This document shows, piece after piece, positions 43,209 through 51,507 of a stretch of DNA of 64,000 bases. A program made the position numbers and the translations under genes. Origin of the DNA: Neorhizobium galegae (GTDB taxonomy: Bacteria; Pseudomonadota; Alphaproteobacteria; Rhizobiales; Rhizobiaceae); assembly GCF_017877135.1 (NCBI RefSeq), contig NZ_JAGIPH010000012.1:1-64000 (forward strand), in the 5' to 3' direction. The notes beneath the pieces are model-generated. The model did no database searches and was not told the origin of the DNA. It saw nothing but the letters and a program-made list of their open reading frames with translations. How positions within the stretch are numbered: position 1 is the first letter of the stretch; each line of letters starts with the position of its first letter.

Positions 43209-44882
43209 TCACCGTGCGGTGCTTGCAAAGCGTAGCGCCTCGTGGATCTGCGAAACCACCGCGGCACCCTCGCCGACGGCAGCGGCGACCCGCTTGGTGG
43301 ATCCGGCGCGGACGTCGCCGATCGCAAAGACATTCGGCAGGCTGGTTTCAAGGGGCAGGGGATTGCGGGCAAAACCGCGGAGCGTGTCGAAGGACCGGCC
43401 CGTCACGATGAAGCCCTTGGCATCAATGTGGACGCGGTCGCTGATCCACCCGGTGTTTGGATCGGCACCGATGAAGAGGAACAGGTGGTGAAGGGGCAAC
43501 TGCCGCTGGCTGCCATCGAGCCGATTGCGCAGGGTTGCGCAGGAGAGGCCGATGGCCGGGTCGCCGTCGATCGCGTCCACTTCGCAATGCATGTGAAGTT
43601 CGACGTTGGGGAGAGCCCTGATGCGGTCGATCAGGTATTGCGACATCGTCTCCTCCAGCGCCCGGCGGACCACCAGATGCAAGGTCCGCACCTGGGGTGC
43701 GAGGAACACGATCGCCTGGCCCGCCGAATTGCCGCCGCCGACCAAAGCCACCTCTTCGCCGGCGCAGAGTTTTGCCTCGATCGGCGTGGCCCAGTAGGAA
43801 ACACCATTGCCTTCGAAGATCGCAATATTGGCGATGTCCGGCCGCCGGTAGCGGGCGCCGGATGCGATCACCATGCTGCGTGCCAGCACTGTCTCGCCGC
43901 CGGCAAGGGCGAGGCTGAGGGGGGCGCCTTCATCCTTCGGCGGGATCAACCCGCTGACTTCGACCGGCAGCACCATTTCCGCGCCGAATTTGAGCGCCTG
44001 GTTATAGGCTCGGCCCGCCAGGGCATGGCCCGAAATCCCGGTCGGAAAGCCGAGATAGTTTTCGATGCGTGTCGAGGCGCCGGCCTGACCGCCCACGGAC
44101 CGTTCGTCGATGACGATGACGTCAAGACCCTCCGATGCGGCATAGACCGCCGTGGCCAAACCCGCGGGTCCGGCGCCAACGACGGCGACATCATAGAGCT
44201 TTCCGGGAATAAGCTTCGGCGTCATCCCCAGGCAGGCTGCGGCCTCCGCGTCTGTCGGCTTTTTCAGCACGGTGCCGTTGGGGCAGACCATCAGCGGCAG
44301 GTCGGATGCCGGGATGCCCAGGCGTTCGATCAGCGCCCGGCCTTCGCCCTCGGCGGCAGCATCCAGCACGATATAGGGAAAGGCGCTGCGGGCGAGAAAT
44401 CCCTGCAGGTGTGAGAGCGCGGCATTGCCGGGGGTTCCGATGAGAACCGAACCCGCGCCGGCGTCGATCAACCCGACGCGGCGAAGGATGAAGGACCGCA
44501 TGATGATCTCGCCGACATCGGCGGAGCCGATGACCAGCGCCCGCAGATGGGCAGCATCGAAGGCGACGGCCGTACAGCCCGCCGCTCCGGCGCGGGCGCC
44601 GGCAAGCGTCGGGCGCCCTGAGAGCTGGTTGACCTCGCCTGACAACTGGCCGACGCCATGGGTCGTGATCGGCGCCTCATGGGAGAGACCTTCATGGCGA
44701 AAGACGTCCATGGATCCTTCCAGCACCAGCCAGGCGGGCGCTGCGTGGTCACCCAGATTATAGACGACGTCGCCAGGTTCGAACCGCCTCGGCTCACTGC
44801 TTGCAAAGCGTCTGGCCGTTTCGACCTGATGCGGGTTGAGCACCGGAAACATCTGGTGCTGGCGTGCGCTGAGATCTGCCAT
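43209..44882 (-). CDS. Cyclic-nucleotide-binding-domain + thioredoxin-reductase-like flavoprotein
   Basis: 557 residues. An N-terminal cNMP-binding (CRP-like) domain (about 10-135: RRFEPGDVVYNLGDHAAPAW and LSGEVNQLSGRPTL) is followed by a glutaredoxin-like spacer and a class II FAD/NAD(P) domain: DVAVVGAGPAGLATAVYAAS, GGQAGASTRIENYLGFPTGI, GGGNSAGQA and FAIGDVRAGSTKRVAAAVGE. The redox CxxC of thioredoxin reductase is replaced: the segment reads VSYWATPIEAKL, so it cannot reduce thioredoxin by the usual disulfide route. ATG 44882 after a purine-rich site is chosen over a longer frame to 45017. It is the last gene of the two-component operon. Confidence 0.87.
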   Translation of the reverse strand: MADLSARQHQMFPVLNPHQVETARRFASSEPRRFEPGDVVYNLGDHAAPAWLVLEGSMDVFRHEGLSHEAPITTHGVGQLSGEVNQLSGRPTLAGARAGAAGCTAVAFDAAHLRALVIGSADVGEIIMRSFILRRVGLIDAGAGSVLIGTPGNAALSHLQGFLARSAFPYIVLDAAAEGEGRALIERLGIPASDLPLMVCPNGTVLKKPTDAEAAACLGMTPKLIPGKLYDVAVVGAGPAGLATAVYAASEGLDVIVIDERSVGGQAGASTRIENYLGFPTGISGHALAGRAYNQALKFGAEMVLPVEVSGLIPPKDEGAPLSLALAGGETVLARSMVIASGARYRRPDIANIAIFEGNGVSYWATPIEAKLCAGEEVALVGGGNSAGQAIVFLAPQVRTLHLVVRRALEETMSQYLIDRIRALPNVELHMHCEVDAIDGDPAIGLSCATLRNRLDGSQRQLPLHHLFLFIGADPNTGWISDRVHIDAKGFIVTGRSFDTLRGFARNPLPLETSLPNVFAIGDVRAGSTKRVAAAVGEGAAVVSQIHEALRFASTAR

Positions 44883-44941
44883 GATATGTCCCCCGGCTTG
44901 TTGGACCAAGCCATTTCGCCAATCGGCCCGACGCTGCGGCG

Positions 44942-45247
44942 TCAGAAATAACGCGGGATCGGTCCGCGCTGTGGTGTCTGGTCCGGCAGCTCCACCATGG
45001 TTTCGTCCACATAGCACCAGCCCCAGCCTTCCGGTGGGTCATAGCCCTCGATGATCGGATGCCGGGTGGCATGGAAATGCGCCGTGGCGTGGCGGCCGGG
45101 CGACTGGTCGCAGCAGCCGACATGACCGCATTCGCGGCAGAGCCTCAGGTGAAGCCAGACCTGCCCGGTCTTGAGGCATTCCTCACAGCCGAGCGTCATC
45201 GGCTTGACCGACCGGATCGTCGATTGATGGGAGCATGGGTGAGGCAT
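44942..45247 (-). CDS. UBP-type zinc-finger protein
   Basis: 101 residues with a ZnF-UBP domain: HPCSH, GCEECLKTGQVWLHLRLC, RECGHVGCCDQSPGRHATAH and HFHATRHPI supply the Cys/His zinc ligands. In bacteria such domains frequently accompany cNMP/TrxR-like flavoproteins; their ligand is unknown. AGGAG 8 bases before ATG 45247 fixes the start, over GTG 45256. It lies between the receiver gene and the flavoprotein gene in one transcription direction. Confidence 0.87.
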   Translation of the reverse strand: MPHPCSHQSTIRSVKPMTLGCEECLKTGQVWLHLRLCRECGHVGCCDQSPGRHATAHFHATRHPIIEGYDPPEGWGWCYVDETMVELPDQTPQRGPIPRYF

Positions 45248-45277
45248 GAATTCCACTCCTGGACCATCTGGAGACGT

Positions 45278-45649
45278 TCAGGGCTCCAGCGCTTCTTGAA
45301 GACACAGCACAAGTTGGTTGAAATTGACCGGCTTGCCCAGAAAGGCGAAGGCGCCGCCCTCCAGCGCCGCCGCCCTGGTTCGTTCGTCGCGGTAGGACGT
45401 CATGAAGATCATCGGCGGCCTGGGGGCCGCTTCCGCGTTCAGAACGGCCTGCAGTTCGATCCCGGTCAGGCCGGGCATCTTGACGTCGACCAGCATGCAA
45501 TCGATCGCACGTCGATCGTCGTCAGCAAGGAAAGCCTCCGCGGAGGAGAACAGCCGACTCCGGTAGCCGCAGGACAAGACGAGGTCGTCAAGGGCTTCAC
45601 GGATCGACTGATCGTCGTCAACGATGGCTATGACGGGTAACTTGGACAC
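45278..45649 (-). CDS. Single-domain response regulator
   Basis: 123 residues, only a receiver domain. The acidic pair DDD (VDDDQSIREAL), the phospho-acceptor Asp in MLVDVKMPGLTG, the Thr in FMTSYRDE and the Lys in LGKPVNFNQL are all intact. There is no output domain, so it probably acts as a phosphate sink or by protein contact. It sits between a FixJ-type regulator and a UBP-zinc-finger gene. Confidence 0.9.
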   Translation of the reverse strand: MSKLPVIAIVDDDQSIREALDDLVLSCGYRSRLFSSAEAFLADDDRRAIDCMLVDVKMPGLTGIELQAVLNAEAAPRPPMIFMTSYRDERTRAAALEGGAFAFLGKPVNFNQLVLCLQEALEP

Positions 45650-45690
45650 TGTGCTCGGGCCTTGCCTTGTAAACTCAACTGACCCCTATA

Positions 45691-45707
45691 TGCGCCTTCG
45701 GGGCGCA
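45691..45707 (-). promoter_or_regulatory. Small hairpin between the two regulator genes
   Basis: TGCGCC-TTCGG-GGCGCA, a six-base stem with a five-base loop, in the 91-base gap between the FixJ-like gene and the receiver gene. It has no T-run and may modulate read-through or RNA stability. Confidence 0.35.
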
Positions 45708-45740
45708 GCATTGCACCATACAAGAGTCTAGGTTTTCGAA

Positions 45741-46382
45741 TTAGAGGCCCAGCAGTTCGGCCTTGCGCACCAGCTCGGCAACGGAACGCGCCTCCATTTT
45801 GCGCATGACATTGCCGCGATGCAACTTCACCGTGATCTCGCTGATGCCGAGCTTGAAAGCGATCTGCTTGTTCATCAAGCCCTGCACGACAGCCGCCATG
45901 ACTTCCTGTTCGCGGCGCGTCAGCGTCTTTGCAAGCTCGGCGACGGCGCCATTGGCGGCCGACTGCTGGCGGATTTCGCGGTCTTTCTGGAAGGCGACCG
46001 ACACCGCGTCGAGAATATCCTGGTCCCGAAAAGGCTTTGACAGGAAGTCGACGGCGCCGGCCTTCATAGCGCGGACCGACATGGGGATATCGCCGTGCCC
46101 GGTCATGAAGATGATCGGCATGCGGTTGCCGAGGGCTTCCAGGTGGACCTGGAAATCGAGGCCGTTTGCGCCGGGGAGGCGCACATCGAGAAGAATGCAG
46201 CCCGCCCGGCCAAGATCGGCCGTATCGAGGAAGTGCTGGGCGCTTTCAAAGGATTTCGCTTCTGTGCGGATTGACAGGAAGAGATCGACCAGCGCTTCGC
46301 GGATCGAAGGGTCGTCATCGACGATGTAGACGACAGGCGTGTCGCTTAGTCGGGCTTTTGCCGGGATGCGTGCATCAGTCAT
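45741..46382 (-). CDS. FixJ/NarL-type response regulator
   Basis: 213 residues: an N-terminal receiver (VYIVDDDPSIREAL, phospho-Asp in LLDVRLPGANG, FMTGHGDIPMSVRAMKAGA, SKPF) and a C-terminal LuxR HTH (LTRREQEVMAAVVQGLMNKQ, then GISEITVKLHRGNVMRKM). It closely resembles FixJ-family regulators. It overlaps the histidine kinase gene by eight bases and is its obvious partner. Confidence 0.93.
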   Translation of the reverse strand: MTDARIPAKARLSDTPVVYIVDDDPSIREALVDLFLSIRTEAKSFESAQHFLDTADLGRAGCILLDVRLPGANGLDFQVHLEALGNRMPIIFMTGHGDIPMSVRAMKAGAVDFLSKPFRDQDILDAVSVAFQKDREIRQQSAANGAVAELAKTLTRREQEVMAAVVQGLMNKQIAFKLGISEITVKLHRGNVMRKMEARSVAELVRKAELLGL

Positions 46383-47982
46383 CGAGGGCCTCGATCGGTA
46401 CGGTCATTTCGAAAAGGGCGCCACCTTCGGGGTGGTTGCTGGCGGTCAAGCTGCCGCCACGGGCTTCCAGCATGCTGCGGCAGATGGCAAGCCCCATGCC
46501 AAGGCCGGTTTCCTTGGTGGAGTGAAACGGCTTGAACAGATTTGCCAGGATGTCGGCGCTAAGGCCAGGCCCGCCATCATGGACGCTTAGGCTCATGCTT
46601 GCGGCACTTGCCGGTTCAATCGACACCACGATTTGCCGGCTTTCGTCGGGCGTCTCATTCATGGCCTGAATGGCGTTTGAGATCAGGTTGATAAGCACCT
46701 GCTGCAGTTCGATGCGCACGGCGCTGACGGAGGGCAGGGGGGATGCCGCGCGCGTCTCGAAAGTGATCCTGTGCCTGGCAAGCTCCCCCTCCATCAGCGC
46801 CCGGGTTTCGCCCACCAGCTCGACCAGCGAAACCTGTTCCCGGACCGGCTCCCGCTTGCCGAGCATGGACCGCGTACTCTGGATGATATCGCTGGCACGC
46901 TGGCTGTCGCGCACGATGCGTTCGGCCGAGCGGGCAACGGCCTCAAGATCCGGCGGGTCGCGGTCGAGCCAGCGCAGCAAGGTCTGGGCGTTCACCACAA
47001 GCGCGCCGAGCGGCTGGTTAAGCTCGTGGGCGAGAGAGGCGGACAGGGCGCCGACGGTTGCCGCCCGCGAGGCCAGTGCCAGTTCACTTTGGGCCTCGAA
47101 CAGGGCCTTCTGGGCCATCTCCCGTTCCGTGATGTCGAACATGCCAACGATGACGCGGTTGAAATTGGCGGGATCTTCAGGGAAGCCGACGGTCAGCAGC
47201 ACCAGCTTGTTGGTGCCATCGCTGGTGATGATGCTGCCCTTGCCCTCGAAATGCGTTCTGTTGTCGAAAATGGCCTCGATGAGGTCGAGGAAAGTCGCGT
47301 CGTTCTGGGCAATGAACCGACGCATCGAGCGGGCATTGTCGCTGCTGACGTTGCCGAGCAGTTCGAGCGCCGCCGCGTTTGCGGCGACAGTCGGCACACT
47401 TGCGATGCATTGCTCCAGAAAGTGTGGATTGTCCCGTGCATAGGCGCCGAGATCCTTGACGCCGTTTGCTTTCAGCGCCGTCAGCATCGCGCGAACCTGG
47501 GAATAGTCGCGCTCCCAGAGAGCAACGCGGCTCTGCTCGAAGATCGTCCGGTAGCGCTCTTCGCTGCTCTGCAGGGCGGCATTGAAGGTCATCAGGTCGG
47601 CACGGGCGCGCTGGTTGCGGATGATGAGGGCGCAGGTGATCAGCATGGCCGCCACCGCGACGGCCAGGCGCAGGGTCGCGGCAAGATCGGCATGCAGCCC
47701 GTGCGCTGCCAGATAGGAGAAGACCGCCAGGCTAATGCAGATCGCGGTCAGCAGCAGCGTTCCCCGTTCCGTCAGGGTTTCCGCCGACAACAGAAGCGTG
47801 ATGACATAGAGCGTCGCCAGCGCGCTGTGGATATCGGTAAACGTGTCGAGATAGAAGATCAGCGCTGCGAGCAGAAATGCGCACGCAAGCACGCCCAGTT
47901 CGAACCGGGCAGGCAGTCGTTTCGGGTTGACCAGGATCAGCGATCGCAGGGGCAATTCTCCCGTTGAGGTCGATGTCATCAT
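46375..47982 (-). CDS. Membrane PAS-domain sensor histidine kinase
   Basis: About 535 residues. Four membrane segments (about 20-125) are followed by a PAS-like region (about 140-290) and the kinase core: H-box SLAHELNQPLGALVVNAQT, N-box LINLISNAIQAM, G1 VHDGGPGLS, G2 GLGMGLAICRSM. The HELNQPL box places it in the FixL/DctB-like group. The signal is unknown; no haem-PAS signature is evident. ATG 47982 (with ATG 47979 next) is preferred over a frame that extends to 48264 without domain support. The upstream gap contains a stem-loop and a truncated hydrolase. Confidence 0.9.
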   Translation of the reverse strand: MMTSTSTGELPLRSLILVNPKRLPARFELGVLACAFLLAALIFYLDTFTDIHSALATLYVITLLLSAETLTERGTLLLTAICISLAVFSYLAAHGLHADLAATLRLAVAVAAMLITCALIIRNQRARADLMTFNAALQSSEERYRTIFEQSRVALWERDYSQVRAMLTALKANGVKDLGAYARDNPHFLEQCIASVPTVAANAAALELLGNVSSDNARSMRRFIAQNDATFLDLIEAIFDNRTHFEGKGSIITSDGTNKLVLLTVGFPEDPANFNRVIVGMFDITEREMAQKALFEAQSELALASRAATVGALSASLAHELNQPLGALVVNAQTLLRWLDRDPPDLEAVARSAERIVRDSQRASDIIQSTRSMLGKREPVREQVSLVELVGETRALMEGELARHRITFETRAASPLPSVSAVRIELQQVLINLISNAIQAMNETPDESRQIVVSIEPASAASMSLSVHDGGPGLSADILANLFKPFHSTKETGLGMGLAICRSMLEARGGSLTASNHPEGGALFEMTVPIEALDD

Positions 47983-48066
47983 CAAGCCATCCCGATTGGT
48001 AAAACGCAAATGCGAAATACCGCATTTGTCTGCAAACTCAGCCTCATAGCCGCACCGGTCAAAAGA

Positions 48067-48097
48067 GAGGCCATCCCAATGCGGCTGGGATGGCCTC
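48067..48097. repeat. Perfect 12-bp stem-loop at the truncated hydrolase start
   Basis: GAGGCCATCCCA / TGGGATGGCCTC with a 7-base loop, directly at the point where the chloroperoxidase-like gene begins to resemble its family. Read on the minus strand it is followed by TCTTTTG, so it could end minus-strand transcripts; it may instead mark a deletion junction. Confidence 0.6.
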
Positions 48098-48776
48098 CGC
48101 CCACGACCGCCGCGGTCACGGCCGCTCGTCCCAGGTGAGCGACGGTCACGACATGGACCACTATGCCGCCGATGCAGCGGCTGTCTTTGAACATCTCGAC
48201 CTCCGCAAGGCAGTCCATATTGGTCACTCGACCGGCGGCGGCGAGGTTGCCCGCTATGTTGCAAAGTATGGCCAGCCGCAGGGCCGTGTTGCCAAGGCTG
48301 TCCTCGTCAGCGCGGTTCCGCCGCTGATGCTCAAGACGCCGTCCAATCCTGAAGGCACGCCGATCGAGGTCTTCGACGGTTTCCGCTCGGCGCTGGCCGC
48401 CAATCGCGCGCAGTTCTACATCGACGTCGCAGCCGGCCCCTTCTACGGCTTCAACCGTGATGGCGCCAAGGTCTCGCAGGGCGTGATCGACAATTGGTGG
48501 CGCCAGGGAATGATGGGCAGTGCCAAGGCCCACTATGACGGCATCAAAGCCTTTTCCGAGACCGACCAGACGGCGGACCTCAAAGCTATCACCGTTCCCA
48601 CGCTGGTCACCCAGGGCGATGACGATCAGGTCGTGCCCTACAAGGATGCAGCCGAGGTCCAGGCCAAGCTGCTCCAGAACAGCACTCTCAAGATCTACAA
48701 AGGCTTCCCGCACGGCATGCTGACCACCCATGCCGATGTGATTAACCCGGACCTGATGGCGTTCATCAAGAGCTGA
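48090..48776 (+). pseudogene. Chloroperoxidase-like alpha/beta hydrolase, N-terminally truncated
   Basis: 228 residues matching non-haem chloroperoxidase-type hydrolases from AHDRRGHGRSSQVSDGHDMD onward. The nucleophile elbow GHSTGGGEVARYV (Ser), the acid in TQGDDDQVVP (Asp) and the final His in KGFPHGMLTTH are present. Relatives have about 45-50 more residues at the N terminus, including the HGWPLS oxyanion-hole segment, and these are absent here. The frame opens from the stem-loop at 48067-48097. Probably inactive or a relic; it could be expressed. Confidence 0.7.
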
Positions 48777-48795
48777 TCTAAGTTCAACGAGATGA

Positions 48796-48828
48796 CAATC
48801 CGGCAATCGATTGCTGATTGCCGGATTG
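48796..48828 (+). terminator. Hairpin after the hydrolase remnant
   Basis: CAATCCGGCAATC pairs perfectly with GATTGCCGGATTG across a 7-base loop, 20 bases after the hydrolase stop. There is no strong T-run, but position and stem quality suggest a transcript end. Confidence 0.6.
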
Positions 48829-49386
48829 AACCGCCTCTCCGGCGGACAAGATGAAGTCTGTCGTTAACAAGGTCTTTTGTCGCTCTATCGGATTGGTCCT
48901 GCAATCGCTTAGTTTTTTAGCGGACAGGATACGACAACCTCATCAGCGCAGGTAGGGGCTGCCGACGAAACAATCGCCGATGGTCCATCGTCGCGCCGCC
49001 GCTCATCTCACAGAGGATCGCTCACGAGCCAGCCAGTCTTTCTGCTCGAATAAGCTCCGGATCGTCGCGAGCTGCCAAATACGTAGCCGCTTGTGCGGAG
49101 ACTTGGCGGCCAGTCGAATGTCTGCTCCGTGATCAAGGCACAAAAAAGCGAACAGACAGGTCACGGCTCCAGAGCGGTCACTCCGCAGGCAAATATTTGG
49201 CCGGATTGTAAACAGCGACTTAACGACCGGACCAACGGTTCCAGTCCCGTCAAGGCGTACGGTCCAATGATCAAACGATAATCGCGTGGCACGTTCGCGT
49301 CGTTGTGCTTAGATCATCAGTACTTTCCGCCGGGCTCAAATTTATGTTCACAGAAACTATTACAATGTACGGGGGATTCTCTGACA
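48829..49386. other. Intergenic gap, no gene supported
   Basis: About 560 bases between the hydrolase remnant and the convergent end of the sensor kinase. I see no gene, RNA or convincing repeat here. Confidence 0.35.
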
Positions 49387-50679
49387 TCACCGGGCAGCGG
49401 GAGCTGATCCGTCCGGCGTTGGCGCTGAGAGCGTGATCGAGACGCGAAGACCGCCGGCGGGCCTGTTTTCCGCCCTTGCGCCGCCGCCGTGCCACTGTGC
49501 CGCGCGGCGGGTGATGGCGAGGCCGAGGCCGAACCCCGGCCGGGTGGTCATTGTCGAACTTTGGGAGAAGGGCTCGAAGATCGCCTCCAGCTCTGCGTCC
49601 GGCACGCCTTGGCCGTCGTCCTCGACGGTGACGAGCAACTGCCCGTCCAGCACCCTGGAAGCGACGCGGACGGCTGTGCCGGGTCCGGTATGGGTGATGG
49701 CGTTGCGGATGACGTTTTCGAGCGCCCGATAGATCAGTTCGCCATTCACCAAGGCGACGAAGCTGTCGACCCCGGCATACTGGACGGTAATGCCGCGGGC
49801 CTGGCCTTCGAAGCCGGCATCCTCGATGATTTCGCGGATCAGATCGACGACGTCGAGTTTCTGCCGTTCGAAGCGCGTGGTATCACGATCCGACAGTCGC
49901 GCCAGCGTCAGGATCTCGCCGACCAGTTCGTCGAGGCGCTCGACCTCCCGGCCCATCCGCTCGATCATCGCCGAAAGCCGCGCCGGGTTTTGCTGCAGCA
50001 CGCCGATGGCGGCCTGAAGCCGAGAAAGGGGCGAGCGCAATTCGTGCGACACGTCATGGAACAGCTGCTGCTGAGCGGTCTGGAGTTCTTGCAGCCTGGC
50101 AGCGGTAATGTCCAGATCGTGCGCCAGCGTGGTGATCTCGTCGCGTTTGGCGCCGATCGTATGAGCGATGCGCACGTCGAGTTCGCCCTTGGCAAGCGCA
50201 CGCAGCCCGTAGCGCAGCTGCTCGACCGGCGCGATGAAATAGCGTGCCAACCAGTAGGCGGCGGCTGCGGCCGAGAGCAGGGCCGCCAGCCATGGAACCG
50301 CCCGCGGCCAGGTCTTCGCCATCAAGCTCGGCGCCGCACCGGCAATCTCCATCCGGTAGCATTCTCCGTCACGAATGGCGTTCCGGACAAGCCCCTCCTT
50401 GTCCTTTGCCGCGCAATCGATTGCCGGGCCGATCGCAGTGATCGTGACGGGGATGTCGCGTCCGGTGCGGCGCACGGCGGCCACGAGCCGGGTTGCCGCC
50501 TCCACGCCCTCGGCCTGCAGCACCTGCGCTGCCGTCTCCAGGGTAAGGGCGAGCTCGCGGTTGGCAACCTCTTCCTCGAAGGGCGACTGGAACAGCGTGC
50601 TGATGGCGAACAAGATCGCGATCGATCCGGCCATGGCGAGCCAGACGACGGTGAAGAATTTCCAGAACAGGCGATGCAT
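49387..50679 (-). CDS. CpxA-like sensor histidine kinase
   Basis: 430 residues: a first membrane helix (about 8-30), a periplasmic segment (to about 140), a second helix, a HAMP domain (ARYFIAPVEQLRYGLRALAK), the H-box FHDVSHELRSPLSRLQAA, an N-box RALENVIRNAITHT and G-boxes DDGQGVPD, GFGLGLAI. Class and layout match CpxA/envelope-stress kinases. ATG 50679 lies right behind the regulator's stop, so the two are co-translated. It probably controls the divergent RND efflux operon. Confidence 0.92.
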   Translation of the reverse strand: MHRLFWKFFTVVWLAMAGSIAILFAISTLFQSPFEEEVANRELALTLETAAQVLQAEGVEAATRLVAAVRRTGRDIPVTITAIGPAIDCAAKDKEGLVRNAIRDGECYRMEIAGAAPSLMAKTWPRAVPWLAALLSAAAAAYWLARYFIAPVEQLRYGLRALAKGELDVRIAHTIGAKRDEITTLAHDLDITAARLQELQTAQQQLFHDVSHELRSPLSRLQAAIGVLQQNPARLSAMIERMGREVERLDELVGEILTLARLSDRDTTRFERQKLDVVDLIREIIEDAGFEGQARGITVQYAGVDSFVALVNGELIYRALENVIRNAITHTGPGTAVRVASRVLDGQLLVTVEDDGQGVPDAELEAIFEPFSQSSTMTTRPGFGLGLAITRRAAQWHGGGARAENRPAGGLRVSITLSAPTPDGSAPAAR

Positions 50680-50681
50680 GG

Positions 50682-51368
50682 CTAGCCTTCCAGCATTTGG
50701 TAGCCGCGGCCGCGCACCGCTTGGATCCAGGACTGACCGTCCGGACGCGCGCCAAGCTTCTGACGGATACTGCTGATATGAACGTCGATCCTCCGGTCGA
50801 ACGCCGTCAACGGCTTGCCGAAGGCGCTGAGCGAGATGTCCTGCTTGGACACCAGCTGGCCGGCGGAACGGGCCAGCACTTCCAGCAGACTGAATTCGGT
50901 GCCCGTCAGGTCGAGCGGTGCTGCGCGCCACTCGGCCCTGCGGGTCGACGGATACAGAACGAGATCGCCGGTCCTGATCTCGTCTGCGCCGCCGTCACGC
51001 TCGGAACGACCGGACCGGCGCAGGATTGCGCGGATGCGGGCCGCCAGTTCGCCCGGCGAGCAGGGCTTGGACACATAGTCGTCGGCGCCCAGGTTCAGCC
51101 CGGCGATGCGATCGATGTCGTCTCCCCGCGCCGTCAGCATCAGTACAGGCACGTCGCTCACCTGACGGATCTTGCGCAACACCTCAATGCCGTTCATCCG
51201 CGGCATCATGATATCGAGCACGATCAGGTCGGTCGAGGCTGACATGGCCTCGGCAACGCCGACGCGACCATCCGCCGTTGTTTCGACGACGAAGCCTTCC
51301 TTGGTCAGATATTCACCCAAAAGGTTGGTCAGCTCAGTGTCGTCATCAATCAAAAGTACCTTGGCCAT
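50682..51368 (-). CDS. OmpR/CpxR-like response regulator
   Basis: 228 residues: a receiver (VLLIDDDTELTNLL, phospho-Asp in IVLDIMMPRMNG, LTARGDDIDRIAG, SKPCSPGEL) and a C-terminal winged HTH (LDLTGTEFSLLEVLARSAGQ through DVHISSIRQKLG). ATG 51368 (MAKVLLIDDD) is preferred over a frame to 51413. It is the first gene of the minus-strand pair and is divergent from the efflux operon. The direct repeats between them are its probable binding site. Confidence 0.92.
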   Translation of the reverse strand: MAKVLLIDDDTELTNLLGEYLTKEGFVVETTADGRVGVAEAMSASTDLIVLDIMMPRMNGIEVLRKIRQVSDVPVLMLTARGDDIDRIAGLNLGADDYVSKPCSPGELAARIRAILRRSGRSERDGGADEIRTGDLVLYPSTRRAEWRAAPLDLTGTEFSLLEVLARSAGQLVSKQDISLSAFGKPLTAFDRRIDVHISSIRQKLGARPDGQSWIQAVRGRGYQMLEG

Positions 51369-51440
51369 GCCCTGCTTCCGCCCCTTCAATGACTTCAGCT
51401 TTACGACCTCCAATCCAAGAAGACAGCAGTTTTACCCAAC

Positions 51441-51470
51441 TTAACACGGTCTTGACCGACATTAACACGG
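51441..51470. promoter_or_regulatory. Two-copy direct repeat, probable response-regulator binding site
   Basis: TTAACACGG occurs at 51441-51449 and again at 51462-51470. The start-to-start distance of 21 bases is two DNA turns, the spacing used by OmpR-family dimers on direct repeats. It lies between the regulator and the efflux operon and could serve both. Confidence 0.65.
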
Positions 51471-51507
51471 CGATCCCTATAGTGCGGCCTTCAGTTCAAG
51501 GCGGCCC

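Noticed and set aside
43209..44882. Genuine thioredoxin reductase
   Set aside because: The active-site CxxC is replaced by non-cysteine residues, so the standard activity is not supported.
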